A DNA stretch of 64,000 nucleotides from Chryseobacterium formosense (GCF_900116415.1 NZ_FPAP01000002.1:186001-250000); one strand, 5' to 3'; positions 1 through 9,454 are shown, counted from the stretch's first letter. Notes: generated by a model not told the origin, from the letters alone. Numbers and translations: made by a program.

Positions 1-334
1 ATCCTGCATGAGCTGCGTGCTGAATACAGTAGAAGAACAATACACAACAGCTAACTCCGAAGAAGAATACTGCTACAAAGTGAATTGATGCTAATGGCTG
101 ATTGTGAACCTGCAAAGTAGCATGTTCCAAATGCGCCTGATGATCTTGTGGACCTGTCATTTCGCTTGAGTGAGTAGGAGCATTATGACCAGAAGCATGT
201 AAAGCTTCCATCATATGTTCGATTTTTTCTGTAGAAATTCCTTTATTCATAAAGAATCCGACAGCAAACAGAACTAAACCTACAACAAGAAGGATTATAG
301 AAGTTGATTTTAATTTTGGTGAAAAACTATACAT
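1..334 (-). CDS. actF: Alternative complex III subunit ActF (N-terminal part, cut by window edge)
   Basis: This is the first 111 codons of a minus-strand gene that continues beyond base 1. The ATG is at 334-332 and the protein begins MYSFSPKLKSTSIIL. The visible part has one strong transmembrane segment (about residues 10-30), then a His-rich extracytoplasmic stretch with HMMEALHASGHN and HSSEM, then the start of a second hydrophobic segment. In alternative complex III, ActF is a polytopic quinol:cytochrome c oxidoreductase subunit related to ActC. The call rests on gene order (directly after actE, 8-base gap) and on the topology. The quinone-binding part lies outside the window and cannot be checked. 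Confidence 0.85.
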   Translation of the reverse strand, partial: MYSFSPKLKSTSIILLVVGLVLFAVGFFMNKGISTEKIEHMMEALHASGHNAPTHSSEMTGPQDHQAHLEHATLQVHNQPLASIHFVAVFFFGVSCCVLFFYCIQHAAHAG

Positions 335-342
335 TTCTTTTC

Positions 343-1020
343 TTATTTTTTAGTTTCGGTAGTCTCTGTTGTTGCTGCAGCAGCTGCAGGAGCCGGAGCT
401 GCACTTTTCTTAAACGTATTGATTACATACATGGCAACTCTCCATCTGTCTCCAGCGTTTAGTTGACCAGCGTATGATCCCATTGCGTTTCTACCGTTTG
501 TTAATACATAATGTACAGATCCTACAGTGATTTCTCTGTCTGCATAATTTGGTACACCAGAATAAGCTCCGCTCTGTACAATTGGTCCCTGACCGTCACC
601 GCCAGTTCCGTGGCAAGCTGAACAAGTACGATCAAAAAGCATTTTACCTCTCTCAATATCTTTTGCAGAATTTGCAGGATTCAACGGAGATGCCGTGATT
701 GCTTTTGAAGCATCATAACCAGCGTTGTACTCGTCAGGTGTTTTTGGAAGTTTGCTTTCCTCAAATACACCATCTTTATTTTGAGCTACTGAACCTTCTA
801 CAGGAGAAAGACCAGTTGCACCGTTATTTTTTACGAATGCAGGAATTTCATTTTCATGATCTGAATAGGCATCCTGAGCTTTCATCAAAGGATCGTATGC
901 CACTGGGAAATACATATCCGGAAAGTAAACTAAAGGTGCATTTTCATTCGGTCCGCAAGAATTAAGTAAAACTGTAGTTAAACCTAAAACCGCTGTAATT
1001 TTTAAAATATTTTTCTTCAT
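343..1020 (-). CDS. actE: Alternative complex III monohaem cytochrome c lipoprotein ActE
   Basis: This is the membrane-anchored monohaem cytochrome c subunit of the quinol-oxidising alternative complex III, acting at the outer face of the inner membrane. From the chosen start (MKKNILK), a lipoprotein signal ends in LLNSC with the lipidated Cys at about residue 22. The single haem motif CSACH is at about 133-137, followed by GTGGDGQG. A candidate axial Met lies in GRNAMGSY. The last 25 residues are an Ala/Thr/Glu-rich tail. An in-frame ATG at 1029 overlaps the actD stop and adds only MLK; I prefer 1020 because it begins just past that stop and gives a standard signal peptide. The gene sits in the act operon. 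Confidence 0.93.
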   Translation of the reverse strand: MKKNILKITAVLGLTTVLLNSCGPNENAPLVYFPDMYFPVAYDPLMKAQDAYSDHENEIPAFVKNNGATGLSPVEGSVAQNKDGVFEESKLPKTPDEYNAGYDASKAITASPLNPANSAKDIERGKMLFDRTCSACHGTGGDGQGPIVQSGAYSGVPNYADREITVGSVHYVLTNGRNAMGSYAGQLNAGDRWRVAMYVINTFKKSAAPAPAAAAATTETTETKK

Positions 1021-1021
1021 T

Positions 1022-1543
1022 TTAAGCATCTTTAACGGTTATTTCTTCTACTCCTGTTTCTATTAGTAACTGTTTTACAGATTCTACATCTTCAGTTACG
1101 AATTCCATAAGGAATTTATCATCAGTAGTTCTCGGATCCGGATTCTGAGCCGGTGCACCCGGATACATTTTGTTTCTAACCAAGAAAGTTAAAGACATCA
1201 TGTGTGCTGCACAGAATACCATTAATTCAAACATTGGAACTACGAATGCAGGCATATTGTGTGCCCAGTCAAAAGCCGGTTTACCACCGATATTCTGAGG
1301 CCAGTCGTGGTTCATTACGTACCAGGTAACTGTAGCACCGATACTCACACCATATAAAGCATAAATAAAAGCAGCGTCAGAAATTCTTGTTTTCTTTAAA
1401 CCTAAAGCTTTGTCAAGTCCGTGAACCGGAAACGGAGTATAAACTTCGTTAATAGCGATTCCTTTATCGTTGAATGCTTTAACGCCGTTCATTAAATCGT
1501 CGTCGTCAGCATAAAGTCCGTATACAATTTTAGTGGTGCTCAT
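1022..1543 (-). CDS. actD: Alternative complex III subunit ActD (DUF3341)
   Basis: ActD is a small inner-membrane subunit of alternative complex III without cofactors. The protein starts MSTTKIVYGLYADDDDLMNG, the N-terminal ferredoxin-like half typical of DUF3341, followed by two membrane segments (about residues 55-75 and 95-120) and a soluble C-terminal part ending EEITVKDA. The start is set at 1543, where it overlaps the end of actC by 14 bases. The longer reading from 1570 adds MKLIKQKKE, which is not typical for the family. Overlap with actC implies translational coupling inside the operon. Confidence 0.92.
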   Translation of the reverse strand: MSTTKIVYGLYADDDDLMNGVKAFNDKGIAINEVYTPFPVHGLDKALGLKKTRISDAAFIYALYGVSIGATVTWYVMNHDWPQNIGGKPAFDWAHNMPAFVVPMFELMVFCAAHMMSLTFLVRNKMYPGAPAQNPDPRTTDDKFLMEFVTEDVESVKQLLIETGVEEITVKDA

Positions 1544-2927
1544 CTCCTTCTTTTGCTTTATAAGTTTCACCTGAGATTTTCAAAATCGATTTTAATTCGG
1601 CCTGTGCAATTACAGGGAATGTTCTTGCGTACAATAAGAATAATACAGAGAAGAATCCGATTGTTCCTAAATATACACCTACGTCGATAATGGTTGGTTT
1701 AAACATTGTCCAAGATCCTGGTAAGTAATCTCTTGAAAGGTTGATTACGATGATATCGAAACGTTCAAACCACATACCAATGTTGATGATTAATGCAACG
1801 ATGAACGTCCAGATAATATTCGTTCTAAGTCTCTTGAACCAGAAAGAAGCAGGAACCACAAGGTTACAGATAATCAATGACCAGAATGCCCACCAGTAAG
1901 GTCCAACAGCAGCACCCGGAGAAAGATAAGTAAAGTCTTCGTATCTTGAACCAGAGTACCATCCGATGAAATATTCAGTTGCATATGCCACAGTTACCAT
2001 ACCACCAGTTAGAATGATTACGATGTTCATAATTTCGATATGATACATGGTGATGTAATCTTCAAGGTGACAAACTTTTCTTGCAACTAACAATAAGGTC
2101 TGTACCATTGCAAATCCTGAGAAGATCGCGCCGGCAACGAAGTAAGGAGGGTAGATTGTAGAGTGCCATCCTTTAATAACCGAAGTTGCGAAGTCAAAAG
2201 ATACGGTAGTGTGTACTGAGAATACAAGTGGAGTTGCCAAACCTGCAAGAACCAAAGAAAGTTCTTCGAATCTTTGCCAGTGTTTTGCTTTACCACCCCA
2301 ACCGAATGCAAGGAATGTATAAATTTTCTTGGTCCAAGGAGTTTTTGCTCTATCTCTGATCATTGCAAAGTCAGGGATAAGACCCATAAACCAGAATACA
2401 GTTGATACCGAGAAATACGTAGAGATCGCAAATACGTCCCAAAGTAGAGGAGAGTTGAAGTTCCCCCAAAGAGAACCAAACTGGTTTGGTAATGGGAATA
2501 CCCAATATCCTACCCAAACTCTACCCATATGAATTACCGGGAAGATTGCTGCCTGTACAACCGCAAAGATCGTCATCGCCTCTGCAGATCTGTTTACAGA
2601 CATTCTCCATCTCTGTCTAAATAATAATAATACTGCTGAGATTAGTGTTCCGGCGTGACCGATACCAACCCACCATACGAAGTTGGTAATATCCCAACCC
2701 CAGTTAATAGTTCTGTTAAGCCCCCATGCTCCAATACCTGTCCCGATCGTATAAGCGATACATCCGAATCCATAGATGAATAGAACTAAGGCTGCGTATA
2801 GTGAAATCCACCATAATTTACCTGCTCTTTCTTCGATAGGTCGTGCAATATCTTCTGTGATATCGTGATAAGTTTTGTGACCAATAATTAGAGGTTCCCT
2901 TATCGGAGCTTCGTAATGTCCTGACAT
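1530..2927 (-). CDS. actC: Alternative complex III quinol-binding membrane subunit ActC (NrfD/PsrC family)
   Basis: ActC is the integral membrane subunit related to NrfD/PsrC that binds menaquinol in alternative complex III. The 465-residue protein has about ten hydrophobic segments, a short cytoplasmic N-terminus (MSGHYEAPIREPLIIGHKTY) and conserved-looking loops such as GWDITNFVWWVGIGHAGTL and HMGRVW. Family members use charged and aromatic residues in these helices for quinol binding and a proton path. The gene lies 25 bases after actB and overlaps actD. Length and order match flavobacterial operons. Confidence 0.95.
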   Translation of the reverse strand: MSGHYEAPIREPLIIGHKTYHDITEDIARPIEERAGKLWWISLYAALVLFIYGFGCIAYTIGTGIGAWGLNRTINWGWDITNFVWWVGIGHAGTLISAVLLLFRQRWRMSVNRSAEAMTIFAVVQAAIFPVIHMGRVWVGYWVFPLPNQFGSLWGNFNSPLLWDVFAISTYFSVSTVFWFMGLIPDFAMIRDRAKTPWTKKIYTFLAFGWGGKAKHWQRFEELSLVLAGLATPLVFSVHTTVSFDFATSVIKGWHSTIYPPYFVAGAIFSGFAMVQTLLLVARKVCHLEDYITMYHIEIMNIVIILTGGMVTVAYATEYFIGWYSGSRYEDFTYLSPGAAVGPYWWAFWSLIICNLVVPASFWFKRLRTNIIWTFIVALIINIGMWFERFDIIVINLSRDYLPGSWTMFKPTIIDVGVYLGTIGFFSVLFLLYARTFPVIAQAELKSILKISGETYKAKEGDEHH

Positions 2928-2952
2928 TTTTTACCTATTTATTATTTAAACT

Positions 2953-5900
2953 TTATTTTTCTACTCTGTTTCTTACTTTAGTGTGATAGAACACATTTGG
3001 TTTTGTTCCGATCTCTTCAAGTAAATGATATCTTCTATTGTTAGAATACAATTTTCTAACGGTAGATTCTTTGTCATTCATGTCTCCGAACTGAAGCGAA
3101 CCTGTAGAACAAGCTTTCGCACATGCTACTTGGAACTCTCCGTCCTTCACTATTCTGTTCTCCTTTTTAGCCTCAAGAATTGTTGCCTGAGTCATTTGGA
3201 TACACATAGAACATTTCTCCATAACCCCTCTAGTTCTTACAACAACATCCGGGTTAAGAACCATTCTTCCAAGATCGTTATTCATGTTGAAATCGAAACG
3301 ATCGTTCAAGTTATAAGTGAACCAGTTGAAACGTCTTACTTTGTACGGACAGTTGTTTGCACAATATCTTGTACCGATACATCTGTTGTAAGCCATGTGG
3401 TTTTGACCTTGCTTACCGTGTGAAGTTGCCGCAACCGGACAAACCGTTTCACATGGAGCATGGTTACAGTGCTGACACATTACCGGCTGGAAGATTACAT
3501 CCGGGTTATCCGCAGGGTTTTCTAAAGCTCCCTCGATCCCTAAAACACCACTTCCGTATAATTCAGGAACTGCCATTCCTTCTTTTAATCCGTCGTAAGT
3601 TGTCACTTTCTGAGTAGAAGAATAGTAGCGGTCGATTCTCAACCAATACATATCTCTAGACATTCTGATCTCTTCTTTACCTACAACAGGAACGTTGTTT
3701 TCTGCCTGACAAGCAATGATACATGCTCCACAACCAGTACAAGAGTTCAAGTCAACAGATAAGTTGAAGTGAGGTCCGTCTGTATCATCAAATGCATCCC
3801 AAAGGTCAATTTTACCAGCTGGAAGAGCTCCACTAATTGTGTGATATTCCAATGGTTTGTTCCAACCTTTGTGCTCATCATCAAATGGTACGTTGATAAA
3901 TTCAGCCAAAGGAACTTCTTTAGCAATATCATAACGACCCATTAATGTATTCTGAAGCTGAATACCTGCAAACTCATGATCTTCCCCTGTCTTTTCAATT
4001 GAAACATTTGAAACGACTAAGTTTGAACCATCAAATAAAGGATAAGCATTTACCCCAGTATCTGCAGTTGCTCCTGAATCTTTTTTACCATATCCTAAAG
4101 CAAGACCGACAGATCCGTCAGCTTGTCCCGGCTGAATGAATACAGGTACATTTTCTATTTTCACTCCGTTTACGGTAAGATTTACAATAGAGCCATCCAA
4201 CTGCATTCTTGCGTTAAGATCATTTTCTATTCCTAATCTTTCAGCATCTTTAGGAGAAATTGTAAGGTAATTGTCCCAAGACATTCTTGTCAAAGGATCT
4301 GGTAATTCCTGCAACCAAGGGTTGTTTGCCTGAGTTCCGTCTCCGATTGAAGTCTTAGTATAAAGAACTAATTCTAAATCTGAAGCTTTGAAGTTTGCTA
4401 ATTCTGCAATAGCCAGCTGAGCATTTCCGCCAGAATAAGATAATGTTGTTGCATTAGTAGAAGCTACCACACCATTATATAAAGCTTTGTTGAAAGTTGT
4501 TCCACCTAAAACAGAAGCCGAATTAGCTTTTAAATAATCATAATAATTGTTTGCAGCGTTGTTTTTTCCATTTTTCCAAACCAATAGAGATTCTTCAATC
4601 TGTCTTGATTTGTAGATTTTCTGGATCGTTGGCTGCATTAATGTATAAACACCTGTCTGAGGTTCCATATCACCCCAAGATTCTAGCCAGTTTGCTACAG
4701 GAATTACAGCTTTCGCTGCTTTATACATTTCGTTCTTTTTATCTGTAACCGCAATTACATAAGGAACTTTAGCAATCGCTTTTTTGAAATCCTGACCTTT
4801 GTGGTGAGAATAAATAGGGTCTACGTTGTTTGTAATCAATACTCCAACTTGTCCACCATTTACCCATCCTAAAAATTCCTGAAATCTTGCTTTATCAAAT
4901 TCTTTAAGGAAGTTTGCTTTACCAGTGAAAGCTACTGAACCTAATTTTTGGTTAATTAAATGTGCTAAAACCTGTGCTCCTTTAGAACCATCAGCAAAAA
5001 CAACAGCTTTGCTGCCTTTAGCCTGTAATTCTTTAGCGATTTCGTTAGCAATTTTATCTGAAGAACCACCTCCAACGATTGCATTGTAAACTTCAACCAA
5101 AGTTTTGTTTACTGAACTTGGCTTTAATCTGATTCTTGAGTCAGCGTTTGCACCTGTTAAAGACATATTAGATTCAACCTGAATGTGTCTCAACATCGTT
5201 GCTCCCGGAACTCTTGCTGCTGTATAAGAAGTTTCTAAGCTTGCAGCATTGTAATCTCCTAAGAAATCAGCGTGGAAAGCTACCACCAATTCAGAACCTT
5301 TAAGGTCATAAACAGGTAAAGCTCTTGTTCCGAATACTTCCTGAGCTGCATCTAATGCTGCAGAATAAGGGAAAGCATCATAAGTTACCAATTCAGCGGT
5401 AGGATATTTTGCTTTAAATTCAGCAAAAAGTTTTTTGAATGTAGGAGAAGCGAAAGACTGAGATAAAAGAACAATCTTTTTACCTGAAGCCTGAGCTTCG
5501 TTTAATCCTTTCAAAACGAAATCATCTACTTTATCGAAAGTTTCGTCTTTCCCGTCAAGTTTTGGCTGCTTTACTTTATCGTTATCGTAAAGAGAAAGTA
5601 CCGCCGCCTGAGCTCTTGCATTAGTTTTACCTAAATCTCCAGCTGCCGGGTTCGGATCGATTTTGATGGGTCTACCTTCTCTTGTTTTTACTAAAACACT
5701 TGCAAAGTCGAAACCGTCAAAATATGTTGAAGCGTAGTAGTTTGGAACTCCAGGAATAATATCGTGAGGTTTTACTACATAAGGAATCGTTTTGATTACC
5801 GGTGCTTCACACGCAGCCAAAGTTACTGCTGCTGTAGAGAAACCTAATAGTTTTAGGAAATCTCTTCTGGATGTACCGTCAGTTTTTTCGGCACCTTCTA

Positions 5901-6012
5901 GGAAATCTTCTACCGGAATTTCTTCTTGGAACTCTTTAAGAGCCAGCTTACCGTTTAAGGCAGGGTCTTTAAGTTCGTGAATACTTCTAAATTGTATTTT
6001 GTTTGAAGCCAT
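2953..6012 (-). CDS. actB: Alternative complex III iron-sulfur subunit ActB (Tat-exported, lipidated)
   Basis: ActB is the large periplasmic subunit that conducts electrons from the quinol site through Fe-S clusters. The 1019-residue protein carries a Tat motif SRRDFLKLLGF at about 48-58 followed by a lipobox ending at Cys68 (TLAAC), so it should be exported folded and lipid-anchored. Residues about 70-730 resemble a molybdopterin oxidoreductase fold; family knowledge says it has lost the Mo cofactor. The C-terminal part has four Cys clusters: CTGCGACIIAC (from about 757), CQHCNHAPCETVCP, CIGTRYCANNCP and CSMC with CAKAC, matching three 4Fe-4S and one 3Fe-4S centre. It is a fusion of the two ancestral subunits, normal for this family. 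Confidence 0.96.
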   Translation of the reverse strand: MASNKIQFRSIHELKDPALNGKLALKEFQEEIPVEDFLEGAEKTDGTSRRDFLKLLGFSTAAVTLAACEAPVIKTIPYVVKPHDIIPGVPNYYASTYFDGFDFASVLVKTREGRPIKIDPNPAAGDLGKTNARAQAAVLSLYDNDKVKQPKLDGKDETFDKVDDFVLKGLNEAQASGKKIVLLSQSFASPTFKKLFAEFKAKYPTAELVTYDAFPYSAALDAAQEVFGTRALPVYDLKGSELVVAFHADFLGDYNAASLETSYTAARVPGATMLRHIQVESNMSLTGANADSRIRLKPSSVNKTLVEVYNAIVGGGSSDKIANEIAKELQAKGSKAVVFADGSKGAQVLAHLINQKLGSVAFTGKANFLKEFDKARFQEFLGWVNGGQVGVLITNNVDPIYSHHKGQDFKKAIAKVPYVIAVTDKKNEMYKAAKAVIPVANWLESWGDMEPQTGVYTLMQPTIQKIYKSRQIEESLLVWKNGKNNAANNYYDYLKANSASVLGGTTFNKALYNGVVASTNATTLSYSGGNAQLAIAELANFKASDLELVLYTKTSIGDGTQANNPWLQELPDPLTRMSWDNYLTISPKDAERLGIENDLNARMQLDGSIVNLTVNGVKIENVPVFIQPGQADGSVGLALGYGKKDSGATADTGVNAYPLFDGSNLVVSNVSIEKTGEDHEFAGIQLQNTLMGRYDIAKEVPLAEFINVPFDDEHKGWNKPLEYHTISGALPAGKIDLWDAFDDTDGPHFNLSVDLNSCTGCGACIIACQAENNVPVVGKEEIRMSRDMYWLRIDRYYSSTQKVTTYDGLKEGMAVPELYGSGVLGIEGALENPADNPDVIFQPVMCQHCNHAPCETVCPVAATSHGKQGQNHMAYNRCIGTRYCANNCPYKVRRFNWFTYNLNDRFDFNMNNDLGRMVLNPDVVVRTRGVMEKCSMCIQMTQATILEAKKENRIVKDGEFQVACAKACSTGSLQFGDMNDKESTVRKLYSNNRRYHLLEEIGTKPNVFYHTKVRNRVEK

Positions 6013-6035
6013 TTATACTTCTAATTTTTTAGTTA

Positions 6036-7394
6036 TTAATAATGACATTTACCACACTCAAGACCTCCAATTGCATCTACAGTGATCTTACCACCATCTT
6101 TCGGGTATTGCTTTTTAAGCTTTTCGTGTAGATTTTTGAAGTATTCTTTATTATAACCGTTGTTCATATCAACTTCAGTTGTTCTGTGACATTCGATACA
6201 CCATCCCATAGTGAAGTCGTTTGCCATTTGTACAACATTCATTGTATCGATTTTTCCGTGACAAGCTTTACAAACTACGTCGATTTTATTGTCAGGATTT
6301 TTCTTGTTGAATGAGTTGATGATAGCTTGTTCACCTGCAACTACGTGTTGAGAGTGGTTGAAGTAAACGAAATCAGGCATGTTGTGGATTCTTGTCCATT
6401 CTACAGGAGTTGTTTTACCTGTATATTGTTGTTTCGCGGGATCCCATCCTGTAGCAGCATATATTTTCTGGATTTCTCCGTCATAGAATGCTTTGTCTTT
6501 TCCTGGTTCCATGTAGTGATCTGCATTGTATTCAGAAATTGTTCTGTGACAGTTCATACAAACGTTCATCGAAGGAATTTCAGATACTTTACCGTATTTA
6601 GCACTTGAGTGACAAAGCTGACAGTCGATTTTCTGTTCTCCAGCGTGAATTTTGTGAGAGAAGTAGATAGGCTGTTCCGGCTTATAACCTTTATAAACAC
6701 CGATCCACATGATCCAGTTCCAGATACCGTAAGTTGCTAAAATAGCAAGAATTGCAAGCAATCCTTTTCCGATATAATGGTATTTTGCATAGATTTCGCT
6801 GAAAGATTTAACCCTTGTTTCATTAAGTCCTGCCAAATCTTCTGACTGACCCAATTTTACCAATTGTCTTAGTTTGATTAAGATCCAAACCAATAAACCA
6901 GCAATAGCAATAAGTGAAATGATTACAATACTAGAAGTTGTATTGTTGTTTTGCGGTGCTGCAACCGTGTTTTCTGTAGTTGCTTTAGCATCAGCTTTAG
7001 GCTCTTCAACAGGAGGGTTTGTTGTATAAGCTAAAATATCGTCGATATCCTTATCTGCAAGATTAGGAAAGACCTGCATTTCAGTCTTATTAAACTTTTC
7101 AAATACTTCATTTGCATACTTATCGCCCGAGGCTCTAAGTGCTTTGTTGTCTTTAATCCACTTGTGAAGCCAGTCTGTGTCAAGTCCCTGCTCAGTTTTC
7201 AGTCTGTCTACCACACCTTTCAGTGCCGGTCCTACTACCTGTTTGTCTAAAGCGTGACATGCCGTACAGTTTGCCTTAAAAAGTTTCTCACCATTTTTAG
7301 GATCGCCGTCTTGCCCGTAAATTGAAGCACTTGTTGATAGCAATAAACCTATCGCAATCAGCCCTTTTTTATAATGCTTTCTCCAACTAATCAT
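6036..7394 (-). CDS. actA: Alternative complex III cytochrome c subunit ActA with an extra N-terminal cytochrome domain
   Basis: ActA is the multihaem cytochrome that opens the act operon. I count six CXXCH motifs: CTACH (43-47), CQLCH (about 257), CMNCH (279), CKACH (375), CIECH (399) and CGKCH (447). The last five form the usual pentahaem domain. The first belongs to a separate class I cytochrome c domain after a signal peptide, with an axial-Met type segment TEMQVFPNL near 112. Two membrane segments (about 150-172 and 212-236) separate the two parts. The family was first described as pentahaem, so the extra domain may receive or deliver electrons at the edge of the complex. The gene starts 41 bases below a candidate -7 element. 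Confidence 0.95.
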   Translation of the reverse strand: MISWRKHYKKGLIAIGLLLSTSASIYGQDGDPKNGEKLFKANCTACHALDKQVVGPALKGVVDRLKTEQGLDTDWLHKWIKDNKALRASGDKYANEVFEKFNKTEMQVFPNLADKDIDDILAYTTNPPVEEPKADAKATTENTVAAPQNNNTTSSIVIISLIAIAGLLVWILIKLRQLVKLGQSEDLAGLNETRVKSFSEIYAKYHYIGKGLLAILAILATYGIWNWIMWIGVYKGYKPEQPIYFSHKIHAGEQKIDCQLCHSSAKYGKVSEIPSMNVCMNCHRTISEYNADHYMEPGKDKAFYDGEIQKIYAATGWDPAKQQYTGKTTPVEWTRIHNMPDFVYFNHSQHVVAGEQAIINSFNKKNPDNKIDVVCKACHGKIDTMNVVQMANDFTMGWCIECHRTTEVDMNNGYNKEYFKNLHEKLKKQYPKDGGKITVDAIGGLECGKCHY

Positions 7395-7440
7395 TTAAAT
7401 TATCTTATGTTAGTAAATATTGAATGTGTAATCAATTCCG

Positions 7441-7448
7441 CAAAAATA
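7441..7448 (-). promoter_or_regulatory. Candidate -7 element of the act operon
   Basis: On the minus strand this reads TATTTTTG, an exact TAnnTTTG match. Transcription would begin near 7435, giving a leader of about 40 bases before actA. I see no good TTTG at the -33 position, so the call is tentative. Confidence 0.45.
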
Positions 7449-7531
7449 ATATTTTTAAGAAGAATTTAACGGCTTTAACAAAAGGTAAAATGTCATATGT
7501 GTTTAATTTGTAACTATTCTAAATAACTGCG

Positions 7532-7563
7532 TTTGCTGGTTTTTTTTATTTATTATAAATTTG
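7532..7563 (+). promoter_or_regulatory. Bacteroidota-type promoter of the SPOR-domain gene
   Basis: TTTG at 7532-7535 is followed after 20 bases by TAAATTTG at 7556-7563, close to the consensus TTTG-N19-TAnnTTTG. It lies 15 bases before the ATG at 7579. Confidence 0.7.
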
Positions 7564-7578
7564 CTGAAACAAGTTTAA

Positions 7579-8115
7579 ATGAGAAATTTCATCAAAATAT
7601 TTTCGGCTTTATCTTTTTTTGGTTTTTATACAATTGAAGCACAGCAGGTTGTGAAAAAAGACACACTTTCGGGTACAGAACTTACGATTACTATGGATTC
7701 TCGTGTAAATGAGGCTTTGGAAGCAATAGAAGATCGTTGTGCGAAGGCAGCATCAACTAAATTCTCGTCAGGAAATGATGACGATGAACCAGCTAAACCG
7801 ACAAAAATTTATGTTCCGAGCAGAGAACTGACCAATGCGGAGATCTGTAGAAAAAATCCTAAAATTTTAGGATATAAAATTCAGATTACCACGGTAAAAA
7901 GTAATGATGAAGCAAATGAAGTGAAAGCTTATTTCAGAAAAAGATTTCCAAATCTGAAGGTTGAAGTAGATGCTTCGTTAAGACCAAACTATAAAATTCT
8001 TGCAGGAAGTTATTTCTCAAAACAAAGTGCAGCAGGTGATTTGGCGCGTGTGAAAGAATATTTCAAATCTGCTTTGCCAATACAGTACAGAGTTTTCTGT
8101 GCAGAGGCAAAATAG
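7579..8115 (+). CDS. Secreted SPOR-domain protein
   Basis: The 178-residue product has an N-terminal signal peptide (MRNFIKIFSALSFFGFYTIEAQ) and a C-terminal SPOR-like domain from about residue 95, with the pattern YKIQITTVKSNDEANEVKAYF and then YKILAGSYFSKQSAAGDLARVKEYF. SPOR domains bind denuded glycan strands of peptidoglycan, often at division sites. The middle part contains an acidic GNDDDEP linker. The gene stands alone, divergent from the act operon and convergent with the next gene, with a shared terminator. A role in envelope maintenance is likely but the exact function is not known. Confidence 0.85.
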   Translation: MRNFIKIFSALSFFGFYTIEAQQVVKKDTLSGTELTITMDSRVNEALEAIEDRCAKAASTKFSSGNDDDEPAKPTKIYVPSRELTNAEICRKNPKILGYKIQITTVKSNDEANEVKAYFRKRFPNLKVEVDASLRPNYKILAGSYFSKQSAAGDLARVKEYFKSALPIQYRVFCAEAK

Positions 8116-8134
8116 TTAGTTTAAATAAAAAATT

Positions 8135-8167
8135 AAAGGCTGAGAATAAATTTTCTCAGCCTTTTTT
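8135..8167. terminator. Bidirectional terminator hairpin
   Basis: A 12-bp perfect stem (AAAGGCTGAGAA at 8135-8146 with its complement at 8153-8164) has a 6-base loop, with T-rich sequence on the plus side and A-rich sequence before it. It serves two convergent genes and overlaps the stop codon of the minus-strand one. Confidence 0.85.
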
Positions 8168-9440
8168 ATCTGTAATATTGATTTACAAAATCATAAAATT
8201 CCCACATTCTTACATAATTATTGAAAAGCAAGAAAGTGAACATTATACCAAGTAAAACTGTTAATAAAGATACCATCTTCGGAGAATTTCGGTAAGAAAA
8301 AAACAGCCAGCCCAACATAATCGGGAATGCAAAAACAAAATGACCGCCATAAATGTATGACGTGTGAAGCCCGAATCTCAAAACACAATGAATTAAAATG
8401 TCAACAAACATAGAAAGCATTACAATCTGAGCAAGCTTGTTTTTAAAATTTCTGAAATAGCTCCAGAATATTAAAATTAAAAGTAATCCTATAAAAATAT
8501 AAGGAACGATTGAAGTGTAAACATCCATGAAAAGTGCTTTGTAATAAAAACCTTTCATATTGTGCTTTTCACGGATAAAGAAACTGGGGAAAAGAATACT
8601 GCCACCAAAAAAGTAAGAGTAAATCATATCCCATGTCGGAGTAGATTTTACATTAGAGAATTTCTCGTATTGTTCGCCTGATTTTGACAGAATATTTGAG
8701 TATTTAAAATCAATTCGGTAAAGATAAAGCGCAATAAAAGCCACGCAGGTAAGTGAAACTCTGAAAACGGCATTCCCAAATTTTTTCCAGCTTTTAAAAA
8801 GGCCTTTTTCAAACGCGATGGGAATAAAAACTTTAATAATATTGGTAACCGTTAATCCACCAACGGTAATTCCTGCTAACACTAAAGCTGAACCGGCTAT
8901 TTTTTGATCTTTTTTAAATTTTATTGCGGTATAATAATTAAATAAAACCAATAAAAATAGAGTGTAAGTATACGTTTCCGGAGTGAAAGAAAGCAAAATG
9001 TTCGTTGAAAAAATACTGAAAAAAGCTACAATCAGAATATTTAAACCTAAAGGAAGCTGAATAATATTTTTTAAATATTTAAAAATCTGAATTAAACTTA
9101 AACTGATTGTGATGTTGCTCAGCCAAGCCAATGTTAGTCTGAAATTGCTTCCTGTTTTTCCACCTGAAATATAAAATGCCAATTCACGGATCCAGTTGAA
9201 AAAATAATAGGAGAGTGGGTGTCTTTCAAAGCTTCCGCCGCTCATAACGATGGCTTTATTGTCGAAACTAAAATACCCATCCCAAGGAATTCTTGCATCA
9301 AAAATAATGCGGTAATGCTGTGCTAAATAAGTTCCGAAAATTCCGTAAGCGAGAATAAAGAGTACAAATAAGCCGAATTCTGCCCATGAAGACGGAAAAA
9401 CGATCTTAAAAAAGTTTAAAAATTTAGATTTGAATGACAC
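8166..9440 (-). CDS. Polytopic membrane protein (DUF6080-like), possible GT-C type glycosyltransferase
   Basis: The 424-residue product has about ten hydrophobic helices and a first extracytoplasmic loop with acidic residues (IIFDARIPWDGYFSFDNK) and FERHPLSYYFFNW. This arrangement recalls GT-C membrane glycosyltransferases that use lipid-phosphate sugars, and flavobacterial proteins labelled DUF6080. I infer the enzyme class from topology only. The start is GTG at 9440-9438; no ATG exists near it. A TAnnTTTG element on the minus strand (9455-9462) sits only about 15 bases upstream, implying a very short leader. It is not obviously in an operon. Confidence 0.7.
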   Translation of the reverse strand: MSFKSKFLNFFKIVFPSSWAEFGLFVLFILAYGIFGTYLAQHYRIIFDARIPWDGYFSFDNKAIVMSGGSFERHPLSYYFFNWIRELAFYISGGKTGSNFRLTLAWLSNITISLSLIQIFKYLKNIIQLPLGLNILIVAFFSIFSTNILLSFTPETYTYTLFLLVLFNYYTAIKFKKDQKIAGSALVLAGITVGGLTVTNIIKVFIPIAFEKGLFKSWKKFGNAVFRVSLTCVAFIALYLYRIDFKYSNILSKSGEQYEKFSNVKSTPTWDMIYSYFFGGSILFPSFFIREKHNMKGFYYKALFMDVYTSIVPYIFIGLLLILIFWSYFRNFKNKLAQIVMLSMFVDILIHCVLRFGLHTSYIYGGHFVFAFPIMLGWLFFSYRNSPKMVSLLTVLLGIMFTFLLFNNYVRMWEFYDFVNQYYR

Positions 9441-9454
9441 TAATTTATTTTTTG

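Noticed and set aside
3025..3423. A 132-codon plus-strand open frame inside actB
   Set aside because: It lies opposite the Fe-S part of ActB, which is strongly supported; no start signal or recognisable protein.
7509..7534. TGTAACT and CGTTT as a second ECF-type promoter before the SPOR gene
   Set aside because: The -10 part is a poor match and a good TTTG-N20-TAAATTTG promoter lies right there.
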